From positions 2,728,001 to 2,792,000 of the forward strand of contig NZ_AP025305.1 of the NCBI RefSeq assembly GCF_036492635.1: DNA of 64,000 nt, written 5' to 3'. Source of the DNA: Aureibacter tunicatorum. GTDB taxonomy: Bacteria > Bacteroidota > Bacteroidia > Cytophagales > Cyclobacteriaceae. The translations under genes were made by a program, and so were the position numbers. The notes beneath the pieces were generated by a model, which was not told where the DNA came from, searched no databases, and worked only from the letters and a program-made list of their open reading frames with translations. Positions 8,227 through 17,444 of this stretch are shown piece by piece (position 1 is the stretch's first letter; each line of letters begins with the position of its first letter).

Positions 8227-10812
8227 TTACTCAACAACTACTTTTTCTCTATAGTTTTGTCCATTTACATTGCTATCAAGAATGTAAATACCTGGCAACA
8301 AATCACCTACCTGAATGAAAGCCAATCCATTATTAGCATGAACACTTCTCACCAACTTGCCATCAATTGAGTACATGTTCACTTCCAAAGCATCATCAAC
8401 TTGGTTTGACTTCACCATTAGAACATCTTTTACAGGATTTGGATAAACTGACACGCCTGTTTCCAGCACCTCACTGCTCAACACGATATCAGATACTTTC
8501 TCAGAAGTTATAGAAATATTATCCAACCAAATTCTTGTTCCATAGCCGTTAGTATTTCTGAACTTGATACGCACAGAATTATTTCCTGCAAATTGAGTTA
8601 AATCAACAACTTCTTTTCTCCAATCAGAATCTGTCGTTGGAACCCATCGGTTAGATTCATCTCCCCCATCTACTGGAACAGTTTCAAGCTCTGAATGCGT
8701 TTTGTTAAATACTTCTTGCCAGCTTGCCCCACAATCTGTTGAAACCAACACGCTTAATTGATCAGGACTGTTATTATCAAATTTTGTATATGCTACATAA
8801 AATGACAATTCCTTCTTCGAATTCGTCGACATATCATACGTACCTATATTAAGGTCGTCAGTTGCGCCGACATTATCATAATCAGCATTATTAACTATCA
8901 CGCAACTTGAGGATTGAAATCCTGATCGAGTAGATTTCTCCCATGTCAGGTTGTTATCTGGATTATCAATCGTCCAAAACTCTCTAGGAAAATCGCTTCC
9001 TTCAAAACTCTCCTCCATAGGCAATGCCAATCCTGAAGAATTCACCGTTATATATTCAACTTTTTCAACCACATCGCTTCCATTTGCATTTGAAGCTGTC
9101 AGTTTCACTTTATATGTTCCCTCATTATAATATGTTATCGTAGGATTTTGATCCGAGGATACAGAAGGAGAACCTCCTTCGAATTCCCAACTCCAAGATT
9201 CTGGTCCGCTTATACTCAGGTCTGTAAACTCGACAGATTGTCCTGGACAAATGAATGAGCTATTCGCTGAGAAATCCGCAGTAGGCGGCAAAGTCACATC
9301 CCCAATTTGGAAAGTCATGCTAGCTCCTGGATAACTAACCTTGCTGATCATCAACCCACTCTCCGATCCATCATACCATTTCGAACTTGGAGCTGTAAAA
9401 TTATCGAACTCATCTCTATAGCCTTGGTCATAACATGCATAACTGTGATCATATACATTATTATTAGCATGTTCCAAATAGACTTGATGAGGCGTTTGAT
9501 TGCTATGGTAATTCTGATTATTGCCTTGCTCGTAAATATGCCATATCGTCAAGCCTTCGTCTGGTATAAGATAACTTCTACCTTCTCTTCTTCTAGCTTC
9601 AATCAAGAAAAATTCGGTCGGATTATTTTTATTCACATACTTAAAAACCGTATTAGAATTCGACAAATCAGTCTTAATTCCAGTAAAATTCGTAATATCA
9701 ACAACATTCATCCATCCCGCAAGCATTTTAAAATATGGATTTGGAATAACCGGATTGGTGCTGCTACCATAACTACACATGATATCAAAAGTGCCAAGTC
9801 CATCAGGACCAGTATCTCCGTACTTGTATGTGTCCGGCCAATTTCCAATCATGTGTCCATTCTCATGCGCAACTGTAGACAGACCAAAATCACCATTTCT
9901 ACTACCTCTAGGTATATTCAATGGAGAAGTATTATATGTGCTTACTGTTACTCCATCCGCTTGAAATCCATACCAATTTGTTTTATGATACCACATACCT
10001 TGAGCCCATGTGGGAGGGTATCCTGTATACATCAAATTAATTGCTTTGATAAAGCCATTGTCATCAGTTGTCAGTTGAGAAAAATCAAAACCTTGACGAT
10101 CGATTTCACCCAAAACATAAGTCAGAATCTCTTGTGCACCCTGTGTGTAAGGCATAGCATTATATTCTGCAAATGTCTTTGGCGCTCTAAAATATCCAAA
10201 AACATAATTTTCATAATTTAATTTGCCAAATGACACATCATTATAATACTCTTTCAATGAACCATTGATACCATAAGTATTAAAGTTATCCCCGTTGCAA
10301 AAATCCTCAACAATATTTTTAGGAACTCCTCCAGAAGAAGGATAGTCGCTAAAATCGACCAAAATACACAGTCCCTTGAAGTCTCCTACTACATCTTCAG
10401 CCACTTGGCTGCTTGCCATTGATCGACTAGCATGTTTATCTTGTCCTTCAAAAGCTCTTCTGATTCTAGTTATTTCCGCTTGAGAAATTTCTAAATGCTT
10501 TTCGATACTCTGCCCCTTTGGCCCCTGCTCTCCTTCAGTATCTGGAAGATACTTTACTCCTGTTGAAATTAATTTACTCTTGTCTTCATTCAGTTTAGCA
10601 TAACAAATCCACCCCGATTCCTCATCTCGAATCACTGTATAACCTTCAGGAGTTTCCGCTCTAATATACGCATGATCTCCAAACAGTTTTAAAGACACTA
10701 CCGTTCCGTCAGGTTGTTCAAATTCACTCAACTCTCCATGATATGAAGCTCCATACAAAGCTCCATTCAAAATGAGCAAGAAAATAAAAATGTAAAATTT
10801 CCTCATTATCAT
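8227..10812 (-). CDS. Secreted M6-family metalloprotease with PKD domain and T9SS type A tail
   Basis: An 861-residue exported zinc protease of the immune inhibitor A (M6) type. A signal peptide (FYIFIFLLILNGALYG) is followed by a propeptide-like region to about 140 and the catalytic domain with HENGH at 316-320 in STVAHENGHMIGNW. A PKD domain (about 510-592) contains WSWEFEGG and GTYKVKLTAS. A lectin/MAM-like beta-sandwich follows (about 597-775, ending TRIWLDNISIT), then a type A secretion tail (about 783-861) with SVYPNPVKDVL and GIYILDSN. The tail implies export by T9SS and surface attachment or release. ATG codons lie at 10812 and 10806; the second gives the neater MRKFYIF start. Confidence 0.92.
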   Translation of the reverse strand: MIMRKFYIFIFLLILNGALYGASYHGELSEFEQPDGTVVSLKLFGDHAYIRAETPEGYTVIRDEESGWICYAKLNEDKSKLISTGVKYLPDTEGEQGPKGQSIEKHLEISQAEITRIRRAFEGQDKHASRSMASSQVAEDVVGDFKGLCILVDFSDYPSSGGVPKNIVEDFCNGDNFNTYGINGSLKEYYNDVSFGKLNYENYVFGYFRAPKTFAEYNAMPYTQGAQEILTYVLGEIDRQGFDFSQLTTDDNGFIKAINLMYTGYPPTWAQGMWYHKTNWYGFQADGVTVSTYNTSPLNIPRGSRNGDFGLSTVAHENGHMIGNWPDTYKYGDTGPDGLGTFDIMCSYGSSTNPVIPNPYFKMLAGWMNVVDITNFTGIKTDLSNSNTVFKYVNKNNPTEFFLIEARRREGRSYLIPDEGLTIWHIYEQGNNQNYHSNQTPHQVYLEHANNNVYDHSYACYDQGYRDEFDNFTAPSSKWYDGSESGLMISKVSYPGASMTFQIGDVTLPPTADFSANSSFICPGQSVEFTDLSISGPESWSWEFEGGSPSVSSDQNPTITYYNEGTYKVKLTASNANGSDVVEKVEYITVNSSGLALPMEESFEGSDFPREFWTIDNPDNNLTWEKSTRSGFQSSSCVIVNNADYDNVGATDDLNIGTYDMSTNSKKELSFYVAYTKFDNNSPDQLSVLVSTDCGASWQEVFNKTHSELETVPVDGGDESNRWVPTTDSDWRKEVVDLTQFAGNNSVRIKFRNTNGYGTRIWLDNISITSEKVSDIVLSSEVLETGVSVYPNPVKDVLMVKSNQVDDALEVNMYSIDGKLVRSVHANNGLAFIQVGDLLPGIYILDSNVNGQNYREKVVVE

Positions 10813-11020
10813 ATTGTATTAGGGTAAAGAATATGCAAAGTATTTTGCAGTTTATTAAAATTAATAATTAATACACATAAATTTAAACCTAATTCTTACA
10901 ATATAATAGTACAGAATTATCCAAATATTTCTAATCCAATCCTATTTAACAAAAAACATGTCATTAATATTTTGACAAATAATAAAAATACGCATTTCAT
11001 CAAGATAGTCTAAACAAAAA

Positions 11021-11049
11021 TAGCCCTAGCGAAATAATCGCTAGAGCTA
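11021..11049 (-). terminator. Intrinsic terminator after pepD
   Basis: On the minus strand TAGCTCTAGCGA pairs with TCGCTAGGGCTA (one G-U pair) around a 5-base loop, followed by TTTTTG. Located 30 bases beyond the pepD stop codon. Confidence 0.85.
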
Positions 11050-11078
11050 CATAAAATGAAATAAAATTATTTCGCTGC

Positions 11079-12548
11079 TTAAGCTTTGCTCGGAATATTT
11101 CTCAACACATCCAATAGGTAATCCCAAAACAACTTTACAGATTCTATATGGCACATTTCATCTGGAGAATGCGGATTTTTAATCGTAGGTCCAAATGAAA
11201 TCATGTCCAACCCCGGATAATTAGTTCCCAAAATTCCGCACTCAAGCCCAGCATGACAAGCATTAACCTCCACCTCTTTCGCAAACATCTGACGATATCT
11301 ATTTTTCATTATCGACAATATCTCCGAGCTTGGATTAGGCTTCCAACCTGGATAATCGCCAGCTAGCTCTACCTCTGCTCCGATCTGCTCAAAATTAGCC
11401 CTTACCATATTTCCAACATCCATCTTCGCCGACTCAACTGAACTTCTAATAAGGCACTGAACCTTGATACCTCCATCTTTTACCAAAACCCTTGCTAAGT
11501 TTGTCGATGTTTCCACCAAGCCTTCAATATCATTGCTCATTCTGATCACTCCATTCGGCAAAGCATAAATAGCGTTAACTATCCGCACTTGATCTTTACT
11601 TGATATCACCTGGCCATTTTCAAGATTGCCATTCGACCATTCGATTCGAATATCAGAGTCAGCAACCGAATATTCATCTAATATCTCTTCTTCACAAGCT
11701 CTAATATGCTCTTCAAATTGAGGCAAGCTTTCCTTTGGAACTGCCAACTTCACAAAAGACTCTCTTGGAATAGCATTTCTTAAGCTTCCTCCATCTATTT
11801 CAATGATACGCACGCCATAAGCTTCCAATGATTTGTATAGAATTCTATTCATCAACTTATTCGCGTTGGCCCTGCCCAAATGAATTTCCATGCCGGAATG
11901 TCCGCCCTTCAAGCCTTTGACAGCCAAGTCCATTAAAACGAAATCAACTATCCCAACTTCATCAACCGCATAAGTTCCATTAACATTAGCATCCAAACCA
12001 CCAGCGCAACCTACTGTCAACTCGCCTTCCTCTTCCGTATCCAAATTCAATAAGATATCGCCGTCCAATTCTCCAGCCTGCAAGGCGAAAGCTCCAGTCA
12101 TTCCCGTTTCTTCATCAATCGTGAACAACACCTCCAACGGCCCATGCTCCACATCATTCGAACTCAAAACCGCCATCGCCGCAGCTACTCCCATGCCATT
12201 GTCCGCACCCAATGTAGTTCCTTTGGCTTTCACCCAATCACCATCAATATAAGACTTGATTCCCTCCAATGAGAAATCAAAATCCGTATCGGCATTTTTC
12301 TGATGCACCATATCCAAGTGCCCCTGTAAAATAACCGTTTTTCTATCCTCATAACCTGGCGTCGCCGGTTTTTGTATTATCACATTGCCTGCCCCATCCA
12401 CCTTAGTCTTCAGACCAAGGTTTTCGCCAAAGCTTTTGGCAAACTCTATCACTCTCTCCTCATGCTTCGAAGGCCTAGGCACCTCGTTTAATTGTTCAAA
12501 AGCTGTCCAAACAGCCTTTGGTTCTAGATTAGCTACTTCTTTGTTCAT
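11079..12548 (-). CDS. pepD: Aminoacyl-histidine dipeptidase (M20 family, PepD)
   Basis: A 489-residue cytosolic zinc dipeptidase (Xaa-His dipeptidase, beta-Ala-His type). Metal-site motifs are visible in order: QGHLDMVHQK (first His-Asp), TTLGADNGMGVA (bridging Asp) and TIDEETGMTGA (Glu-Glu). A lid/dimerisation domain follows (LKGGHSGMEIHLGRANANK), and the last metal His is in PTIKNPHSPDEM. No signal peptide is present. The length is normal for PepD. The gene is monocistronic, with a terminator at 11021-11049. Confidence 0.93.
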   Translation of the reverse strand: MNKEVANLEPKAVWTAFEQLNEVPRPSKHEERVIEFAKSFGENLGLKTKVDGAGNVIIQKPATPGYEDRKTVILQGHLDMVHQKNADTDFDFSLEGIKSYIDGDWVKAKGTTLGADNGMGVAAAMAVLSSNDVEHGPLEVLFTIDEETGMTGAFALQAGELDGDILLNLDTEEEGELTVGCAGGLDANVNGTYAVDEVGIVDFVLMDLAVKGLKGGHSGMEIHLGRANANKLMNRILYKSLEAYGVRIIEIDGGSLRNAIPRESFVKLAVPKESLPQFEEHIRACEEEILDEYSVADSDIRIEWSNGNLENGQVISSKDQVRIVNAIYALPNGVIRMSNDIEGLVETSTNLARVLVKDGGIKVQCLIRSSVESAKMDVGNMVRANFEQIGAEVELAGDYPGWKPNPSSEILSIMKNRYRQMFAKEVEVNACHAGLECGILGTNYPGLDMISFGPTIKNPHSPDEMCHIESVKLFWDYLLDVLRNIPSKA

Positions 12549-13023
12549 ATTTTAAATACGTCTTAATAAGCTCAAGTTAAGCAATAACATAGTATTTATC
12601 GCTTTTCCGCTTTGAAGATTCCAAATATTCTTCTGAATTCCATGATCAAATTAGTCAATATCATTATATTAACTAAGTCCGGCTTTATTTTTTAAGAAAA
12701 AAATACACAAACGGTCAAAATTCACTTTTATTTCACTACGCGCGCTTAACTAGCCACATAAAAAATATTCAATCATTCAAGTAAAAATGGACTAAAGAAT
12801 TTGGCTAAAAAAAAGAGTTATTTACGCTAAAAAAACTGACCTAAAACTATATGATTTTACCTGAAAGCATGGCACAAATCATATTTTGAAATTCCTTCAT
12901 TTATCAATATAATTAATTACTTAATAACCACATACACATACAATTACCCCTCTACTCTCTCAATAATCACACTATCATCTCAATAACATCACCCATGCCT
13001 GATATTAAAATCATATCATTTCA
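12549..13023. other. Divergent intergenic region between pepD and nrfH
   Basis: A 552-base gap with no credible coding frame; it is AT-rich and has no long repeats. It must hold the pepD promoter (minus) and the nrf promoter (plus). The only element I can point to is the palindrome at 13024-13035 described separately. Confidence 0.5.
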
Positions 13024-13035
13024 TGACAAATGTCA
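13024..13035 (+). promoter_or_regulatory. Crp/Fnr-like palindrome upstream of nrfHA
   Basis: TGAC-AAAT-GTCA is a perfect TGAC-N4-GTCA palindrome, the core recognised by several Crp/Fnr-superfamily regulators of nitrogen-oxide and anaerobic genes. It lies 65 bases before the nrfH ATG and just ahead of a degenerate -7-like TAACGTTTG (13046-13054, one base longer than TAnnTTTG). Which regulator binds is not known from the sequence. Confidence 0.45.
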
Positions 13036-13100
13036 GCTAAGATGCTAACGTTTGAGGATATCTTCGGGGCAAACGAAGTAAAAGACAAAACAAACCTTTG

Positions 13101-13682
13101 ATGAATGAATTTTTAAAAAAATTATTGCCGCCAAGGGAATGGAGAATCCCGGTGATTATCCTGCTCGGAATATTTTTCGGGCTGGGAGGTTACGTTTTGT
13201 ACATTTCAAATGCAGTTTCTTATCTATCCGACGACCCTAAGACCTGCGTCAATTGTCATATTATGACTCCGCAGTACGCGAACTGGAAGCACAGCTCACA
13301 CAGGGAAAATGCTACTTGCAACGATTGCCATGTACCTCATGACAATGTGTTCAACAAGTACTTTTTCAAAGCCAAAGACGGCATGAGGCACGCAGCTATG
13401 TTCACAATGAGAATGGAGCCACAAGTGATAAAGATGCACGAGCCTGGCCAAAAAGTGGTACAGGAAAACTGCAAGAGATGTCACGAAGACCTCAATGAGA
13501 GAGTTTCCACGGTCAAAATTGACCTTGACGCCCAGAAGCATGGCGAAGGCAAGCTATGCTGGGAATGCCACAGAGAAGTGCCGCACGGCAGAGTGAAAAG
13601 CATGTCTTCCACTCCTGACGCAAGAGCGCCGCTTCCTCAATCTCCAGTTCCTGACTGGATCAAGAAAGCAACTACAAAATAG
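13101..13682 (+). CDS. nrfH: Cytochrome c nitrite reductase small subunit NrfH
   Basis: A membrane-anchored tetraheme quinol dehydrogenase of the NapC/NirT family that passes electrons from menaquinol to NrfA. One N-terminal membrane segment (IPVIILLGIFFGLGGYVLYI) is followed by four CXXCH motifs at 49-53, 73-77, 124-128 and 153-157. The 193-residue length is normal. I start at the ATG at 13101 rather than the TTG one codon upstream. It is the first gene of nrfH-nrfA-resB-ccsA(-porin), 30 bases ahead of nrfA. The upstream palindrome suggests control by oxygen or nitrogen oxides. Confidence 0.95.
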   Translation: MNEFLKKLLPPREWRIPVIILLGIFFGLGGYVLYISNAVSYLSDDPKTCVNCHIMTPQYANWKHSSHRENATCNDCHVPHDNVFNKYFFKAKDGMRHAAMFTMRMEPQVIKMHEPGQKVVQENCKRCHEDLNERVSTVKIDLDAQKHGEGKLCWECHREVPHGRVKSMSSTPDARAPLPQSPVPDWIKKATTK

Positions 13683-13712
13683 TATTGAATCAATTTCCTA
13701 ATGTAATTAAAC

Positions 13713-15251
13713 ATGAACAGTATAAGCAAAAAAATACAAGAAAAACCTTGGCTAGGCTGGGTGTTATTCCTTTCCACATTAGTTGTGGTATTCTTGTTGG
13801 GACTTTTCGCTTCTGAAGTCGTTGAAAGAAGAGCAGAAGCGGTATTCGCCTACAATCCAAGCAGAGATATCGACAAATTCGAACCAAGAAACGCTGTATG
13901 GGGCACTGAATTTCCTAGACAATACCAATCTTGGGCAGCTACAGAAGATACATCTTTCTACAGCAAGCACAACAACAACGCTGGAGACGACATGTTGGCT
14001 AAAAACCCTAACATGGTAGTGCTTTGGGCTGGTTATGGTTTCTCCAAAGACTACAATTCGCCAAGAGGTCACATCTACGCGGTAAAAGACATCCATGAGA
14101 CTTTGCGTACGGGAGCTCCTGAGCATGATCACGATGGTCCGATGCCAAGCACTTGCTGGACTTGTAAAAGCCCTGATGTGCCAAGATTAATGAACGAAAT
14201 TGGCGTTGCCGAGTTCTATGAAGGTAAATGGGCTAGCAAAGGCAAGGAAATTGTTAATCCTATCGGATGCGCGGATTGCCATGATTCTGAGACAATGAAC
14301 CTTGCGATCAGCAGACCAGCCCTTATAGAAGGATTTGAGATGATGGGTCAAGATATCAGCAAAGCAACTCCTCAAGAAATGAGATCTCTAGTGTGCGCGC
14401 AGTGCCACGTAGAGTACTACTTCGACAAGGACAAAGGAAAAGGCAACTACCTAACGTTCCCATGGAAAAACGGTACAAAGGTAGAAGACATGGAGAAATA
14501 CTTCGATGACATTGCATTCAGCGACTGGACGCACTCAATCAGTAAAGCTCCAATGCTTAAAGCTCAGCACCCAGGTTACGAATTATCAAAAGAAGGTATC
14601 CACGAGCAAAGAGGTGTTTCTTGCGCGGATTGCCATATGCCTTACAAATCTGAAGGTGGCGTAAAATACACTGACCACCACATTCAAAGCCCATTGGCTA
14701 ACCCAGCTAACTCTTGCCAAGTATGTCACAGAGAAGAAGCTGAAGAGTTGAAGAAAAATGTCTACGATCGCCAGGATGCAATCAAGAGTATCCAAAAGGT
14801 GGTTGAGTATGAACTAGTTAGAGCTCACTTCGAAGCTGGTAAAGCTTGGGAACTTGGCGCTACTAAAGAGCAAATGAAAGACATTCTTACTGACATCAGA
14901 CACGCTCAGTGGAGATGGGACTTCTCTGTTGCTTCTCATGGTGGTTCTTTCCACGCGCCTCTTGAAGTTTCAAGAATCATGAGCACATCTCTTGAGAGAT
15001 CTCAAAATGCCAGAAGATCATTGGCTATTCTACTTAAAGACCTAGGGTTCCATGGTGAAGTAGAAATTCCAGATATCTCAACTAAAGATAAAGCGCAAAA
15101 GGCTATCGGTTTCGATGTGGAAAAAGCGCAACAAGAAAAAGACGAATTCATTAAAAACGTCGTTCCTAAATGGATAAAGGAAGCTAACAAAAGGCAATCT
15201 GAGTACCAGCCTCAAATCACAGGCAAAAACCAGATTCCTAAAATCTCATAA
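13713..15251 (+). CDS. nrfA: Ammonia-forming cytochrome c nitrite reductase NrfA
   Basis: A pentaheme enzyme reducing nitrite to ammonium with six electrons in the periplasm. The catalytic heme site has the special CXXCK motif CWTCK at 148-152. Four CXXCH hemes follow at 186-190, 228-232, 304-308 and 335-339. An uncleaved or anchor-like N-terminal segment (WVLFLSTLVVVFLLGLF) is present. Length is 512 residues. The CXXCK form requires dedicated heme ligation in some bacteria; here the ccsBA-type genes follow directly. Together with NrfH this is a respiratory or detoxifying ammonification system. Confidence 0.97.
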   Translation: MNSISKKIQEKPWLGWVLFLSTLVVVFLLGLFASEVVERRAEAVFAYNPSRDIDKFEPRNAVWGTEFPRQYQSWAATEDTSFYSKHNNNAGDDMLAKNPNMVVLWAGYGFSKDYNSPRGHIYAVKDIHETLRTGAPEHDHDGPMPSTCWTCKSPDVPRLMNEIGVAEFYEGKWASKGKEIVNPIGCADCHDSETMNLAISRPALIEGFEMMGQDISKATPQEMRSLVCAQCHVEYYFDKDKGKGNYLTFPWKNGTKVEDMEKYFDDIAFSDWTHSISKAPMLKAQHPGYELSKEGIHEQRGVSCADCHMPYKSEGGVKYTDHHIQSPLANPANSCQVCHREEAEELKKNVYDRQDAIKSIQKVVEYELVRAHFEAGKAWELGATKEQMKDILTDIRHAQWRWDFSVASHGGSFHAPLEVSRIMSTSLERSQNARRSLAILLKDLGFHGEVEIPDISTKDKAQKAIGFDVEKAQQEKDEFIKNVVPKWIKEANKRQSEYQPQITGKNQIPKIS

Positions 15252-15260
15252 TCAACAATA

Positions 15261-16505
15261 ATGAACAATAGCAAGCAAAAAACTCGAAAAATCTGGACTT
15301 TTCCTTGGGGATATAGAGAGGGGTTCGTATTGTCCGCTGGGTTGATGTTACTGGGCTTGGCTCTGGAATTAGCAACTCACGGCGCAGGAGTGCCAACATT
15401 GAGATGGCCTGTGAATATCATCTTCGGACTATTATTCTCGGCGTTTCTCGCAACTCTATATTTCTTAAACAGAAAAAACCCGATCATCAAATGGCTATCG
15501 GGAGTGCCGGCCACTATCACCTCTATCATCCTGATAGGCGTCATAGTCACGGTCATGGGCATATTGCCTCAAGCTCCAGAGGAACATCCGAGTATTATCA
15601 GCTTGCTAAAGCTCAATAATGTAACTGACTCATGGTATTTCACTTTTGCAGTATTGTATTTCATGTCCACATTAGGATTTGCATGCTGCAAAAGGGTTAT
15701 ACCTTTCAAAGGCAAAAATATCGGTTTTCTTCTTAATCACTTAGGCCTATACATAGCGCTAATGTCCGCTATGCTTGGTGCTGGTGACCTTATAAGATTA
15801 ACCGCCGACTTATACAAAGGCAACATCGAATGGCGAGCAAAAGACGCTAACGGAATTCTTTACGAGCTTCCGATTGCCATGAGATTGGATGCCTTCAGTA
15901 TTGATCAATACAATCCTAAAGTAGCTATCATCAATAAAGATGGAATGCTTTTGCCTCAGGAAAAGCCACAGCTCCAACTTATCGACTCCGCTGGACAGTC
16001 TATGGAAATACTGGACTGGAAAGTTTCCATCATGAAATTCGACACGCTATCCAAACCATTCGCAGGAAGATACGAACCTGTAAATGAGGAAGGAGCCGCT
16101 CCTTCAGCAAAAATCAAAGCTGTCAATATTAAAAATGGAAAAGAAAAAGAAGGTTGGATTAGCTGCGGAAGTTTCATGGTTCTGCCTGAAGGTGTCGAGC
16201 TTGACAGCACGCATACTTTAGTCATGACAGCTCCTGAGCCAAAAAAATATCAGTCCAAGATCCATTTTATCACAAAATCCGGTCTGGAGGAAGATGGAGT
16301 TATCGAAGTCAACAAACCATATAAAATCGATGGATGGAATGTTTATCAGCTTAGCTATGATGAGCAATTCGGAAGGTGGTCGAGACTGAGCGTAGTTGAG
16401 CTAGTCAAAGACCCTTGGTTGCCTGCTGTTTATGTAGGTGTATTTATGATGCTTTTTGGCTCAATATATATCATGTGGGTAGGCAATAACTTTAAATCTA
16501 AATAA
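15261..16505 (+). CDS. Cytochrome c biogenesis protein, ResB/CcsB-like
   Basis: A 414-residue membrane protein of system II cytochrome c maturation, which with CcsA moves and attaches heme to apocytochromes outside the cytoplasmic membrane. About five N-terminal membrane helices (GFVLSAGLMLLGLALELA to LGLYIALMSAMLGAG) precede a large external domain (about 190-385) and a last helix (YVGVFMMLFGSIYIMW). It lies 9 bases after nrfA and 2 bases before ccsA, so the maturation pair is dedicated to, or at least co-expressed with, NrfHA. ResB-type assignment is from layout and context. Confidence 0.85.
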   Translation: MNNSKQKTRKIWTFPWGYREGFVLSAGLMLLGLALELATHGAGVPTLRWPVNIIFGLLFSAFLATLYFLNRKNPIIKWLSGVPATITSIILIGVIVTVMGILPQAPEEHPSIISLLKLNNVTDSWYFTFAVLYFMSTLGFACCKRVIPFKGKNIGFLLNHLGLYIALMSAMLGAGDLIRLTADLYKGNIEWRAKDANGILYELPIAMRLDAFSIDQYNPKVAIINKDGMLLPQEKPQLQLIDSAGQSMEILDWKVSIMKFDTLSKPFAGRYEPVNEEGAAPSAKIKAVNIKNGKEKEGWISCGSFMVLPEGVELDSTHTLVMTAPEPKKYQSKIHFITKSGLEEDGVIEVNKPYKIDGWNVYQLSYDEQFGRWSRLSVVELVKDPWLPAVYVGVFMMLFGSIYIMWVGNNFKSK

Positions 16506-16507
16506 CG

Positions 16508-17308
16508 ATGAACTGGTCTGATTTTCCATTAATGGCTGGCTTAAGCTCAATTCTTTGGCTTGCCTCGGTAGCTTTTCTATATTTCAATAAAAATGAAAAG
16601 CTAAACGTTATCGTAGATATCTGTATTATCGCAGGGATATTCGTGCTTGGATATTATATATCAAATCTGTGGATTGCCCTTGAAAGACCTCCAATGAGAA
16701 CTTTAGGTGAAACAAGGCTTTGGTATAGCTTTTTCCTTCCTGTTATTGGTTATATCACCTTCAAGCGATGGAAGTACAAATGGATCTTACTTTACAGTGC
16801 TGTATTGGCAATTGTGTTTCTAGGAGTTAATATTATGAACCCGGACACTCATAACAAAACGTTGATGCCAGCTCTGCAAAGTCCTTGGTTTGTTCCTCAT
16901 GTGATAGTGTATATCTTTTCTTATGCCATGCTTGGCGCTTCTTCTCTAGTCGCTGTCAAAGGCTTATGGCAAGATAAAAGCGATAGCCTTGAAGCGAAAA
17001 CCACACTCACAGTTGCGGACAACTTGGTATACATCGGTTTTGGATTTCTTACATTAGGATTGCTTTTTGGAGCCTTATGGGCCAAAGAAGCTTGGGGACA
17101 CTACTGGACGTGGGACCCTAAAGAAACATGGGCCTTCTTAACATGGATAGCTTACCTTATTTACATGCACTTTAGGAGTCATCATCCACGCAAGTACAGA
17201 CTAGCCCTTTGGACTCTAGCCTTGGCATTTGTTGTATTGCTTGCTTGTTGGTTTGGCGTTAACTATATGCCATCAGCACAGACAAGCGTCCACACTTATA
17301 CACAGTAA
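16508..17308 (+). CDS. ccsA: Cytochrome c biogenesis protein CcsA (heme handling)
   Basis: A 266-residue polytopic membrane protein of the CcmC/CcmF/CcsA family. The tryptophan-rich heme-binding motif is visible as GHYWTWDPKETWAF (about 197-210), with flanking helices and conserved histidines (PHVIVYIFSYA, and MHFRSHHPRKYR near the end). Partner of the preceding ResB-like protein; in many epsilonproteobacteria and Bacteroidota the two are fused, here they are separate with 2 bases between. Last gene of the tight nrf cluster, 136 bases before the porin. Confidence 0.92.
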   Translation: MNWSDFPLMAGLSSILWLASVAFLYFNKNEKLNVIVDICIIAGIFVLGYYISNLWIALERPPMRTLGETRLWYSFFLPVIGYITFKRWKYKWILLYSAVLAIVFLGVNIMNPDTHNKTLMPALQSPWFVPHVIVYIFSYAMLGASSLVAVKGLWQDKSDSLEAKTTLTVADNLVYIGFGFLTLGLLFGALWAKEAWGHYWTWDPKETWAFLTWIAYLIYMHFRSHHPRKYRLALWTLALAFVVLLACWFGVNYMPSAQTSVHTYTQ

Positions 17309-17444
17309 TTTTATAACAACAGTAGTCAGTTACTTTTATTTTGATATTAATAATTTTTAAAGCATAGGGAAACGTATGACAGTTTCTCTATGCCTTAATC
17401 AAACATACATACAAAATTTTTCAACATTTTTTATTCAATAAATC

